Below, piece by piece: positions 10,862-22,915 of a DNA stretch of 64,000 nt. Origin of the DNA: Tanytarsus gracilentus (Eukaryota; Arthropoda; Insecta; Diptera; Chironomidae); contig JAXRKN010000042.1 in assembly GCA_038502055.1 (NCBI GenBank), positions 1,674,001 through 1,738,000 on the forward strand, read 5' to 3'. The position numbers were made by a program, and so were the translations under genes. Below the pieces are notes generated by a model. It saw nothing but the letters and a program-made list of their open reading frames with translations, ran no database searches and was not told where the DNA came from. The first letter of the stretch is position 1; each line of letters begins with the position of its first letter.

Positions 10862-13800
10862 AATAATTGCCGCTAATTGATATTGAAAGCTTGACGCCGT
10901 GCAGACAGAAGTTAATGACGCAATTTTCCGCGAGATTATTTTTAGCAGAGCACTGACAGACTCTTTTTCTTCTCCACACTTTTGCTTTTCATCGAGTGAG
11001 AGAGTACCGAGACACTTTTACGATCTTGCTTCTGTTTTCATGTATTTTTTTTTGTCAAATTTAAATTTGTTATTTTACAGAGCAAAATCAGGCGTTTAAT
11101 TTTTTTGGGGGTGCCAAAGTGAATTAATTAAATTTATAAAAATTTAACGGTAAGTTTTAAACAAAAAATGATTAAAATTTCCTTGACCCCATTTAAAACG
11201 CAAATTTTCACAACAATTCACTGTATCACGTCTTTTATTTTCTTTTTATTCTCGCGAGATTTAAAAAAATGTTCCTCGAAAAATCACAAACGACGCTTTT
11301 CGGCGTTGAGTCAATGGGAAAAATTCTTGAACAATTTTCCACAAAAAAAAATTATTTTAAATTGGAACAACACAAAAAACTTGTAAAGAATTTGAAGTAA
11401 AAACAATTTGAATTCCTTGTCTAAAAAGTTTGTTACTCAATGTCACAAAAAAAAAACATTTATTGACTCATCAACTTTAAACTCATAGAGCACATATGGG
11501 CAATTTTGAGTGTGAGATCAATTTGTAGTTTTTCTAGTCGCGTGATTTATGGACACTAATTTAGAGAAAATCTTCTTTTAATTATTGCTTGCAAGACTTC
11601 TCATTAAATGTTTTTTAAAACTCGCACGGCAATAAATTTGTTTGATATTTTTGTGCACTCGATTGGAAAGTCAAAGACTGAATGTCTCAAAATAAAAATC
11701 AGTTCGAGAGAGAGAAAAGTCGTCTGAATGCGACTACACGCGGTGGATATTTTAAGAATGAAAATTCACTACCGACTGACGTGAGTGTGCGATATGTACT
11801 GCGATGATGAGCGTGAGAGCGATCGACGAAGAGAAAAACGATGTTAATTTGATGATTAGATCTATGATGCTGCAGTTATGTAGGAAGTGATGGAGGTGAG
11901 AGTTGATAAAATGCCATGTTCACCAAAATTACTGTTGATATTATTTATTTATGGCTGTCAGAGTCGGAGGCGTTTCTCTGACTAAAAAGTACTTTTGTAA
12001 TTTTAATAAAATTTTATGAATGATTTTTATTTTTACGATTTTTTGACCAAATTATTTTTCGGTGGATTGAAATAGAAAATGAAAAGTCACCGATTTAAAT
12101 TCGATGTGAAAATGAGCAGATTTAAATTATTTGCAAATTTGCCATAACAGAAATGAGAAATGTTTGACCCTGATTAAAGAAATATTTTGAATTAGTTGTC
12201 CTCAATTTACAGGACTTTGATGAAACCAAGAAAATTTTAAATTTCTTTAACTCTGAATTATATTTTGCAAAATTAAAAATATTTTTTTTGCTTGAATTTT
12301 TTTGAGAATTTTATTATAAAAATTTTCATCTGATTTTCAGTCGTCAGTCACGCATTGTGAATTTATAAATAAAATCCACTTCCCATATTCGAATCACCGC
12401 GTCGAACTTCCCAAACTTAATTTGTATATTTTTAACCCTTTCCTCATTATGGAGCGTGTTGATGCACAAGTCCATTGCCCTTTTCCGTTTCCACTTAGAA
12501 AATCTCGTGCATTTTGCCATAATTCACGAAAAAATATACAAATTTTGTATTTAGACTCAGCCATGAATGAAACTATGTTAACAACTCACTCTCGCAGCTC
12601 GAGAGATCGAGATAATAATTCTGATGAGGAGCGTCACTAAATTGAACGAAAATTCGTGTCAATATGGTTGAAATTTATTTTTGAAATTAACCCATTTCGA
12701 ATGCAGAGTCAAAAATCATTTCCATGTTATCATTCTTCAATCTTTCACAGACATAAAAATACTTTGAAAATGAATTCTCGCTTTTCCGAGAGAGTTTAAA
12801 ATGTTTAGTTTTATTTACGAACCAACTTTCGGCAGCTGCCGGTCGAAAGGGAAGCGAGTTAGTTCAAAAATGTAAGCAATGCCAGCAGAGAGTATTTACA
12901 GGGAATTGTCAGATCATTTAAATTAATGATTATTCGATAATTTTTTTCTTCTTCATCAATATCCCAAAAACGATTCATTCTTTCATTTTCTCCTTTGATT
13001 GAAATTTTTACGTAATTATTGAAGAAAGAAGAATTTTTAGAGTATTTCTTCATGTGGGATCTAATTGATTGAGGTAATAGTGGTTAGAGTTTGTGTGGCT
13101 TCCTTACTGTGTGAAGAAGATGAATTAAAATAAATTGTTGCTTCAAAACTTCAAAAAAACTAAGGTGAGGACAGAAGTGGATTTAAATATTTTTAAAGCA
13201 TTAAATTTAAGCTTGGATTCAAATTTAATCTGGGATTAAAATTATACCTATATTAAAATTTAAACCTGGATTAAAATTTAAATTATGAATTTAAACAAAA
13301 TTTTAATTAAATTAAATTTATTTTTTAAAAATCATAAACTGAAATCTGATTTTAAAATTTACTTGAAATTCCACCCATAGCATAAAAATGTTTTTTTAAA
13401 ACCTCGAAAATCAAACATGTTACTGATAGCATTTCCTCTGTTCTTAGATTACACAATTTACATTTTTGAGTCATCCATAAAAATTCCATTTTAAATTGTT
13501 TACATGGCATTACATTTCACATGCTGTGATAATCGATCGTCCTCCCACGGTGTAATTTAAATTTTTTAAGTCTCAGGTAAAAATTCCACAGCTTCCCTCA
13601 TCTTTCACTGGACATCTTTAAATTATAGAAAATTAGATAATCAACGTCGTATATTTCCAGCATGAATCACGACCGAGAAATTGTCGTTGCTATGAAAATT
13701 ATATGATTGCGTACATAACGCACATACGCAGTCAGCCTGTCTTGATCATCAACAATAAATTCTCTAACGAGGAAATTTTTCTCCGCCAGACGAGTGTCTG

Positions 13801-14622
13801 CTTGAAAATTTGCGGGTTGTTTGTGTTTCTCAAATTTTGTTTATTCAGAGCGAAACTAGCGTGTTTGCTAGTTAGCTTCGTTGACTTAAATCACTATAAA
13901 TCGTCAAACGACTCGGAAGAGAAAGAAAAAGAGAGTTTAAAGAAAAAACAATTGGAGAAAGAATTTTTATATTTGTGAACACATTTTTGCTCATATATTG
14001 ACTCAAGTGAGGAAGTTCGAGTGGTTGTGAGAAAAAAATACACTCGAAAATTCCTGCAATTCTTTTATTATTTGATGATGGCCATAAAGTGTTGAAGTTT
14101 TAACCTTTAGTTACCTTTTAAATGTTTTTTTCTGGATTTTGAGAATATTTATAAGCCAAAAAAAAATTCAATTTTTACTTTGAAAAATTCTTCTTCAACT
14201 TTTAAACCATTTTTGTATTTTATTTCAATTTGACCATCTCGTTACACCATAGCGTGCACGTCTCGTGACTTTCTATCAGCTAACAGACAGTGAGAGTCAA
14301 AAGCAATAAAAAACGACACAAAAATGCTATTTGATAAATCACCACTGACATGCCGGAGAAGCAGTCAATCGCATGGGATATTTTTTGTGTCCGAAATGCG
14401 CTTTCAATAATCCAATTGAGTTTACTAGAAAGTATAAAAGTTTCAAACCGTCAAACTTCTCAGGAATCATTCAGAGTTGCTTTAAAAAATTATTCTGTAG
14501 TTCGAACTTAAAAAAAACGCTACAAACACACTCGACAGACATTTTCGACTTTTATAAAATCAGTTCACACAGTTAAAAGAGAAATATTCAAAATATGCGT
14601 GATTAAATGTTTTAAAACTTAC
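10862..14622. other. noncoding stretch, probable intron/promoter DNA
   Basis: No supported gene. On the CARD isoform this is intron between 14623 and 10552; for exon C the right-hand part is promoter. The plus frame at 12562-12640 (beginning MNETMLTTHS) and the minus frame at 12859-13053 have ATG starts but no consistent splice structure and no recognised similarity. Confidence 0.5.
10951..10956 (-). promoter_or_regulatory. initiator-like core promoter for exon C
   Basis: The minus strand reads GTCTGTCAGTGCTC, containing TCAGTG with +1 A near 10954. The spacing to the ATG at 10861 (93 nt) is nearly the same as for exon B (89 nt). No TATA box or clear DPE is seen. Confidence 0.3.
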
Positions 14623-14686
14623 CGATCGTTGTTCGTTGACGACGCTGAAGACTCTCCATTGGAATTTGTGTTCTTTGGTGAATTTC
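14623..14686 (-). CDS. 64-bp linker exon of the CARD isoform
   Basis: The exon is framed by a strong acceptor (CTGATTGCAG) and a strong donor (GATCG|GTAAGT). It encodes a Ser/Asn-rich linker, NSPKNTNSNGESSASSTNND. It enters in phase 1, matching the CARD exon donor (TATG|GTGAGT joins to GA to give Gly). It leaves in phase 2, matching the exon at 10551 (CG|A gives Arg). The agreement of both phases across introns of about 4.1 and 7.2 kb makes it unlikely to be chance. Confidence 0.65.
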
Positions 14687-15693
14687 CTGCAATCAGAAAA
14701 AAATATTCTCGATTATAATTGTGACACAAGAAGAGGAAAAAGAGAACTTTCCCAACCCATTAACCATCATAATCATGCGACAATCAAGCACTTTTTATGT
14801 CTCGGCATCTAATTTAATTTCGATTGGGATTTATGTTTAATCATGTGAAACGATTTTTTTATCTTAATTGCATCGAATTGCTTGACGGTCGAGCCTTTGT
14901 CGCTCTTGATATTTATTACGAATTAGGAGGATGAAAGAGAATGACTAAAGAAGAGGAAGAAGCCCGGTCGAAATGTGATATGGAAGTGGTAATTATCAGA
15001 GGCAGACTGACAGAAGCAGGAAGAAGTTGATTATTAAATTAACTTCTGAGTGTTTTTTTACTTTGAAGAATTTAAAAATGCATAAAATATTTTAAAGCAT
15101 GACCCAGAGTGAGGGAAGAACTTTTGTGGAATTTAAATATCAAAATAAATCTAAAGCTCTAAAAAACACAGCAGAGCTATAAAACCCTTAGATGTCACCA
15201 GTTGCTGACATATTTAATTGATTCTATCCCTGACCTATATCATGTAAACTGTCCACTTTTATTTTGACTTCTTCTCTTTACTCTCCCTGCATTCAGCGGA
15301 ACAAAAATAAATTTCACAATGAAATCGAATTAAAGTCCAATTTATTTCTGTTGATATTGTTACATAGTTGTTGTTGTGACGAATCGAGCTTGTCTAATGG
15401 TTTTTGTCATAAATGAAAAGAGCATAAAAAAATATCGAATTAATAACATTGTTGTCGCTCGATTGTCAATTCACTACTTAAAGCGTCATCGAATGGATAT
15501 TTAAATTTTTTTTGGAATTGAGTGTTGATGCGATGAGGTCAAAGGCACTTAAGATATGCTTTTTTTGGGTAAAAGATGACAGTAAAAATGCTTTTAAATT
15601 AATGACTGAATTTAGAAATGGAAATTTCAAAATCTCTCAACAAAACCACTGGAATTTACGGTATAAAACATTAAAAATGTGAATAAAAATTTA

Positions 15694-15861
15694 CAAAGGG
15701 TTGGAAACTTTATATTAAAGATTAAAATTTAAAAATCTCAGAATAATTTAAATTTAAATTTTTGTTTAGGCTTTAAATTTTTAACTCATAAATTCAAATT
15801 TAATAAATTTTTAATCTTAGCTTAAGTTTGTAATCCATTTGATTAAAGTGTCCAACCCCTC
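15694..15861. repeat. short inverted-repeat element (AAGGGGTTGGA ends)
   Basis: The left end reads CAAAGGGTTGGAAACTTTA and the right end, reverse-complemented, GAGGGGTTGGACACTTTAAT: 15 of the first 18 positions agree after the first base. It has an AT-rich interior of about 130 bp and no coding. The ends belong to the same loose consensus as the other CAAGGGATGGAA-ended elements in the window. Confidence 0.5.
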
Positions 15862-17180
15862 AAAAATGTAAGATGTCGCATGTGCAGAAGCACAATGCAT
15901 TTTTTTATTTCGGAAGTAAGTTATTAAAAACCAGTCTTGAGTTTACGATAGTGCTTGAAGCAAGAGAGAACATGTGCACGCATCCCAGTCAGTGAAATTT
16001 CTACAAATTGATTGAAATTTATGAATGTCTGTTGACAATTAATTGAATTAATGGCTTTCATATGGAAATTTCATGAGGCGAGTCATGTCAATTAAAATTC
16101 ATCAAATTTTCGTCGAATAATGGGGAAAAAAATTCGATTAAAGGTCCAAAAATTGAAACTGCAACGATAAAAATTTACTCGATAGCAAAATCATTTAAAA
16201 TTAATCCAAAAAAGTTTCAATGACAAAAAAGCAGCAATATCAATAACACCAAAAACGTTTCTGATGATTTAAAAATTTTATTCACGGTTGAATGAATTTT
16301 GTCCATTCCCACGTGGACATATAAAGTCCAGCAGTCAAAATTCATTTCAAAACTTTAAACGAAATCTGTCAACATTTTATAAAATTTTTAATCACGCATT
16401 TTACGAATGAAATTAATCATTTAGAAAATTTATTAGTTTTGACATTTCTCGATGAATAAATAAATTTATGGCTTTGCATTGTGCGGGTTTAATTTTTTTT
16501 TCTCTAGCTCAAAAAATATTCCGTTGTGTCGTCGAAAGTTTAAATGAAAAGTCAGCGCAAAAAATTGCTTAGCAAAGTGAAATTCAATATTCATAAACAG
16601 AAGTTTGCATGAGCTTGTTGGGAAGCGATTTAAAGTTTAAAATTTGCAGAGTTAAGAGGAAAAATTTTAATTTGATTTAAAATAATTTTTTATTTAATTT
16701 ATTGGAGTTAAAAAATCTTTAAGAGAGCTCAATTTGTAATTTATGGATTTTTTAGACACAGAATTTTATAAATTTTTGGTAAACTTCAAATTTCTAAACT
16801 TTTTCGATCATTCAACTTAAAATTAATTAAAGCCAAAAACTAACTCAAAATAGCACAAAAAATCCAACCCGACTTGCTCAATCGCATGAGAAGTTCTTGA
16901 AGTTTTTCGCTTTATTTATGATTCAGTTTCTGTCACGCTTTTGAGCACATCGCTATCATTGTGTCTGTTCATGTCTTTCATCTTCTCATTCTTCATTATT
17001 AGTTCACTCACATTTTAAAGAGAGGCTACGATGAAATTATAAAGGTGAATTTAGAGGCAAAACACGCTGAAGGAAGTTGAACTCGCCGTTTCGTGTTGCT
17101 CGCAATTTCTCTACGCTTATTTTCAGGTTCAATCAACAATGGGATATTATGAAAGTCTCACACATGGACATGAGAGCGTT

Positions 17181-17271
17181 AAGGTGGATTAACCGCAACA
17201 TTTTTGATTGAATAATTTTACATAAGAAAAATGTTGATATTCTCCGCATGTATTTAAGTGTCCACCCCTTG
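17181..17271. repeat. possible inverted-repeat element
   Basis: The right end AAGTGTCCACCCCTTGA is the reverse complement of the family end (CAAGGGGTGGACACTT). The left end is degenerate (TTAAGGTGGATTAAC). The assignment rests mainly on the right end. Confidence 0.25.
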
Positions 17272-17726
17272 ACCCTCGCAAAAAAATTAAATTAAATTTC
17301 TAATGAATGTATTTAGACTCCATGAAAAATTGACCGACCGCGAACGCCAATTTTCGCGCGTCATCTAATTCCAATTTCTTGTCGCGTGTGTTTAAACCCT
17401 CGAAACGCAATTTGGTAATGCCGGTAATATTCGTGAGAAGTAATTGAGATTTTGATAAATCGCAGACCATGCCAAATTATTTGGCGACACGGCATGAAGC
17501 GAGCGCAAGACTTTCATTTTCAAAACTGTCGGTTTAATCCACTGAATTATTAATTTATTTTACACAATCGAGAGTGAATTGTAAAAACGATGAGAGACTA
17601 AAAAGTGAATTTTAATGCATAGAAAACAAAATACAATTCTACTGTAAGTTTGAGGTTTTTGTTTGAGTTTCTAAGGCGGTGAAGGAATGAAGAAGAAGAG
17701 AAATTCTGGATGTGGTAAGAAAAAGA

Positions 17727-17838
17727 CAAGGGATGGAAATTTTGGTTGAAATCTAAGAGGCAATAAAATATTCCAAAAGCTCTTAAGTGATCTGGAAAAT
17801 TTACTTAAACTTTCTTGAAATTTTATTTCCACCCTTTG
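17727..17838. repeat. short inverted-repeat element, same family
   Basis: The left end is CAAGGGATGGAAATTTT and the right end, reverse-complemented, CAAAGGGTGGAAATAAAA. The element is about 112 bp. A 64-codon minus frame runs through it and is not considered coding. Confidence 0.45.
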
Positions 17839-20800
17839 CCACCATCTCACCAAGAAATCTAACACGAAAGAAACATTTTCAACAATAACATTAAAATGTT
17901 AATGAAATTGATGTCAGAGGTGAGCGGCGTGAGCTCGAACAGCTGTTTGGCGGTCCGCTCTGAGTCATACATACACTCCTTTATGTTGCCTAATTGAATT
18001 TCAAAAACCCTGGCTCAAAAAAAAGTCTCAATCATGATGGATGAGAGATGAGAATGAAGTCACTCACATCTATCCAGACTTCTTCTTCATTCTCGCGTTT
18101 TCTCTTCATTTATGATATGAACAACAAATCATATGAATACAGAATCACACACATAAACATCGGGTTGAAGAATTCTTCTTTTTCTCTGTTTATAATGTCG
18201 GCTCGGGCGGTTATAGGAATAACAAATTATTGTATGTTTAAAATGAGCTGCGTGTATTTTTCTTATTGCTCGGACTCACATTTCGGTATTATACTTCTAG
18301 ATATATATTGTGCATTAAAGATTTAAAATTCTTAAATATAAAGTACACACTTTGAGAATGCGACCGTATTGTTTGTATAAATAAATTTTCTCTCCTCGCC
18401 GTCATTGATGCCGTTCTACAAACTTCCTCAATTTGTTAATGTAGAATTTTTAGCAGCAGCAAAAAAACGTTTTTGACATGAATAAATTGCTTTAATTGTG
18501 TTATTTCATACATACATATTAAAAGACCTAACATAAAATTGCCATGCCAGGGGAATGTGGAGTAAAGTTATCGATTTCATCCGACTACTTTTTAAATCGG
18601 TCCACAAAGACTAATTTTATTAAAGATCTTGAAAAATTAACATTTTTTTTATAAAAAAATTATCGATAGTCAAAATGTTCAACACCTTATTAAAGGATGA
18701 AAAATTTCTTTTTTTGCTTAATTATTTTCATTGAATCCTCCAGTGAAGAATTGAATAATTGATCACCGCAATTATACACAATTAAATTTTTCAAGACCTC
18801 TCGATTTAAGTTCAATAGCTTTTCAATAACTCACAAAAGATTTGTGAAACATTTTTTTCCTATAAAACAATTTAAAATCCACTCATAATTTAGCACATTA
18901 ATTTTAAATTCTGAATAACGTTCAATATATGGAATTAAAATCTCATTAATTTATTGTAATAACAATTTGTTGAGCTTGTAAGTGTCAAAAATCTCAGGCG
19001 AGAATCGGAGGCAATTTATTTAACATTTTTATCACCTCAACTTACACATTGTAGGTGTAATTAGTGACTTGTGACTTCCATAACAATAAATTTAGTCTTC
19101 ATTAATAAACAAATATTATTTTACTCTCGCTTCCCGCTGCCGCACTCTCTCCAAAAAAATGTTCTTTCGCTTTCATTGCTGAAAGAAATGCAATCCAGAT
19201 GTGGAGCAAATGTTTCAACAACAAATTGAGAGTGAATAAGGCAGGCGCAGCATCAATGCTTTTAATAATATTCAAAGTCTATTTCTGTTGTGTATTTTTA
19301 CTCGTGCGCTCTCGCCTTTTTTAAACATAGTAAAAACAAAAGTAAAAGAAAAAATAAAGAGATCAGTTGATCGAGTGAAGAATAATGAAAAATACTCTTT
19401 TTTGTTTTACAATTTCAAATTTGCGATTCATATATGGATTTTGACCTTAAAAAGCGCGAGAGAAAAATTCGATGCATACATGTGTGTGGTATTGTCTTTA
19501 ACTGGTTTAATTGGTTAACATGAAGTAAGCCACATGTACTGCATTTGAATAATTTCAAGAATAATTGGAGATTGAGTTTTAAAATAAGTGAGTTAAGTGG
19601 TGTGAAATTAAAATGCTTTCCGAAGGTTTTTGTGAGAAATTAATAAAATTATAGAAATTTAGTGTTGAGAAATTTATGGTTGAATGTTTGAAATATAATG
19701 AAGAATAAAATTTGAAGTTAAAAAAATTAAGATCGACAATAAAATTTGAGGATTTTTATAAAATGTGCTTCAATTAAATTAAAATTATTTCTAAAATTCA
19801 AATCCTAAATTTTTTTCGCAAATAAACTCTAAATTGTTTGACATGAAACTCACGCCAAAATTTAGTTTGAAATGTTTATTAAAAGCCATCATAAAATAAA
19901 CCAACAAGCAACACTTAAGCACGGAAAGGCTTGTCAAACAAATAAATGGCTTTATGATCTTGTGACCTTCACTATTAAGCCTCTAGGAGGTTTTTTAAAA
20001 ACGTTATGAATATAACGTTCATTTAAGTTTATGTCATTAGGAATCATTAAGCATAGGTGGTTGTCGGAATTGGTGTTATTTACACGTAATTAAAGGGCTT
20101 TATTTTATTTCAATCAAGTGAATATTTTTAAATAGCAAAAATGTCTTAATATTTATCTTTTTTGTGCTACGCAATTTCTCAATCTTAATTTTAATCCTCC
20201 TACTAAAACTACCACAGCCGAAATATCCTCACGAACATAAAATTGCTCATGTAATAACACAATTTAACATTTTCATAAATAATGTCAACATTCACCAGCT
20301 GATTTGATTGGATTTCTTTATTTTCGTAGAAAGCACGCAGAGATAAAAATTGGCAATAAAAATACGGAAGTCTCAGAATCAGCCCTAAGTACAGCAAGGC
20401 ACCCTCACTAAATTCTTTATAACGCTAAATTTTTTCTATTCTGAAAGTTCTGGGGGATTTTCCACTTTTGTGAGTGTGCAGTTAGACACTCACACGAGAA
20501 AAAGTGCATGAGAGGGATAAAAGGAATATTTTTTTGTGTAATTTCTCAACGTGCATACCCGGTTGTATAGGGGTTGTTGATTATCCCTGAGAAAATATAA
20601 ATTCAATCAATATGTCCGTGTGGAAGTGAGTGCACGATTGTATGCGTGCACCCTAAATACATTGTGTAAAGGCACTTTTTAAAATTCCATGTCCTTCGGT
20701 TCCCTTTTAACTATTCTGGATGCATTAACATTGAAAATCTATCTTCCTTCTACCTGAGAGATACAAAACATCAATTTTATGTGCTTGTGTGTGGTAAGAT

Positions 20801-21873
20801 TGTCACATTTTATGCATTTCATGTTTATAACTTCAAGTGCTTCACTCTCAATGATTTTTTATTATGATGGAGAGAAAAAAATTGAAATCTCATTGATGCA
20901 TCTTGAAAGTTGAATTGTTGACTCTTTGATTCGAGAATCTCTCGAAACGTGACGCAACAAAAAAATATTATTTCTTAATAAATGAATTAATAATTTATGA
21001 GATGTACTTTTGGGGGTAAGCATGAGAATGATTTTTAAAAATTTAGAAATTCTTTAAATTTTAATTGCGTTAAAATAAATTATTAAATTTAAAGCGTTCA
21101 AACTTTATTAATTTTAAATATTTATTAGACACATTCACATGAATTTTTTAATTATTTTAATTAAATTATAAAATCCAATTGTAGCCCATAATAGTTCTTT
21201 TAATATTTATATAACTTTTAATGACAATTCTTGGAATAAAAAAAATTTTGCATTCTCATTCACTGCACACGTATGCAGCATTATGTAGGTTATTGAGCAA
21301 TCATATCTGATGATCACATAAAAATAATGAGAAAAATATTGAAGAAGTAAAAAGAGTTGAGCATTAGGCGATTGGTGATGAAGTACATGCAGGGAATCTA
21401 CAAAGAGCAAATATGAACGAGAATACGAGAGAATGAGTAATAGGACACTTCAATGCACATGTACAACCAACACAGCCAGAACAGTGTGTGAAGGAGAAAT
21501 AAAGAATAGATTCATATCTAAAAAGAGATTTTTTTTCTGGTCTCTTTTACTATTGTTGATGTTACATTGCCGCCTCTTCTGCATTTCAAAGTCCACTTCC
21601 TGTTTCGTGCGTTAATCGTTTCTCATATATGCACTCTCCTCGAGCTATCTGTTTGATTGTCGTTGACCAGCTCGAGAGACAACAAATTTTTATATTACAT
21701 AAATTAAAAGCCCAGTACGACAAGTTTTTATGTGCACAGCAATTACTCACTGATTGTCGTCAATTGAGATGAAAATTGAAATTGACGTATTGGAAAATTT
21801 TATGTGGGGATCGATTGGTTATGCGTAATTTTTATGATGTAAAGGATTTTTTATTCACAATCTAAAAACTCAC

Positions 21874-22204
21874 CATAGTTGAGGCTGTCATTGATGAGTG
21901 CTGATATGAGTACTTTACACTCACTTTCAATGGTATAACAAAACTTTTTAAAGCACTTTAATCCCTCTTTTGAGATTATATCTATCAGATATTGGCATTT
22001 CTTATCATTCAACTCATTTTCATTTTCACTATCGTCGTCGCCGCTCGTCTTGAGAAGGAATTCTAAGTCGTGTTTATCAATCACTGTTTCCTCAACGAGC
22101 GCCTGTAGCACGGATTTATTCGAGAGCAGCTCTTGAACCAAAATGGATTTATATTTTAAGAGGAGATCCGAAATTTCCTTCGCATGATCCGTCGGCGTCG
22201 TCAT
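21874..22204 (-). CDS. distal first coding exon encoding a CARD death-fold domain
   Basis: ATG at 22204 opens a 110-codon frame ending at a TATG|GTGAGT donor (phase 1). Reading through the donor would give a 117-residue protein with a stop at 21851. Residues about 10-105 have the CARD pattern: a helix with LVQELLSNKSVLQALVEE, then VIDKHDLEFLL, an acidic insert, and finally a KCQYLIDIISKEGLKCFKKF helix pair, in which the spacing (K..yLidiI..kG..cFkkF) is typical of CARDs. CARDs mediate homotypic assembly in apoptosis and innate immune signalling; insect examples include Dronc and Dark. No caspase or NB-ARC sequence follows. By phase it splices to 14686-14623 and then 10551-10290. Alternatively it is a small stand-alone CARD protein. 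Confidence 0.65.
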
Positions 22205-22915
22205 TGCTCTCGAGTATCAATCACTTATGAGCACTTTAACATGATTTTCTTTATTCTTCTTATTTAGATTTCTTTTGTTTAATTCACAATAATGTAGAAA
22301 ATTCTCACTCCTATTAACCGGTACGCAGCGACGGCACATGTACGTCTGTTCGATTCAACGTTCTTACACAAACTAACATGGAATGGTGTAGAAAATGGAA
22401 ATGGTTGTTGTTGATGACGATGTTTTTGGAATGAAAAACTTTTAATGTTTCTTTTTTGTTAAATTTTTAAAAAAATGTCCAAATTTATTGAAAAAAAAAA
22501 TTTTGATTTTAATATTTTAAAAAATATAGCAATCTTTTAATTATTTTTATAGTTTTAAAAAACTATCCATGCTGCTCACAATGTTGAATAATGTTTTAAT
22601 GTTTTTAAAAACATTACTCGCAACATTACTCAAAAATGTCTGAAAAATATTTCATTAAAATTAAAATTTTAAATGTTATATTTTGAATTTAAATAAATTT
22701 TAAAAGAATAAAATATTAATTCAGAAAAATAAGATTTAATTTTTAACGGCTGAAATTGACTTTAAAGAGTGAAAATTAAAAAAAATTAAACTGCAACATA
22801 AATAAATTTGCTCAACGTTCAAAAAAAATTCAAAAATTTGAAATTTTCAAACTTCGTTTTTATTGAATCATAAATTTTTTATTACTTTTCACAAAACAGG
22901 TGCAAATTTATATTT
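22205..22915. other. intergenic gap between peroxidase 3' end and CARD exon
   Basis: AT-rich sequence of about 0.7 kb with no gene seen. It should contain the CARD exon promoter (22205-22400 is the less AT-rich part) and the peroxidase 3' UTR. On the minus strand an AATAAA overlaps the peroxidase stop codon and another lies near 22862. Confidence 0.5.

Larger units (their letters stand above)
14687..21873. other. large intron of the CARD isoform
   Basis: About 7.2 kb lies between the CARD exon and the linker exon with no coding exon recognised on either strand. It holds inverted-repeat elements at 15694-15861, 17181-17271 and 17727-17838. AT-rich frames of up to 92 codons are scattered through it and show no domain or splice support. 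Confidence 0.55.

Noticed and set aside
12422..12640. Plus frame ending SRSSRDRDNNSDEERH
   Set aside because: Short, with no splice partner and no similarity; the charged end is an effect of GA-rich sequence.
17671..17865. 64-codon minus frame
   Set aside because: Runs through the inverted-repeat element at 17727-17838.
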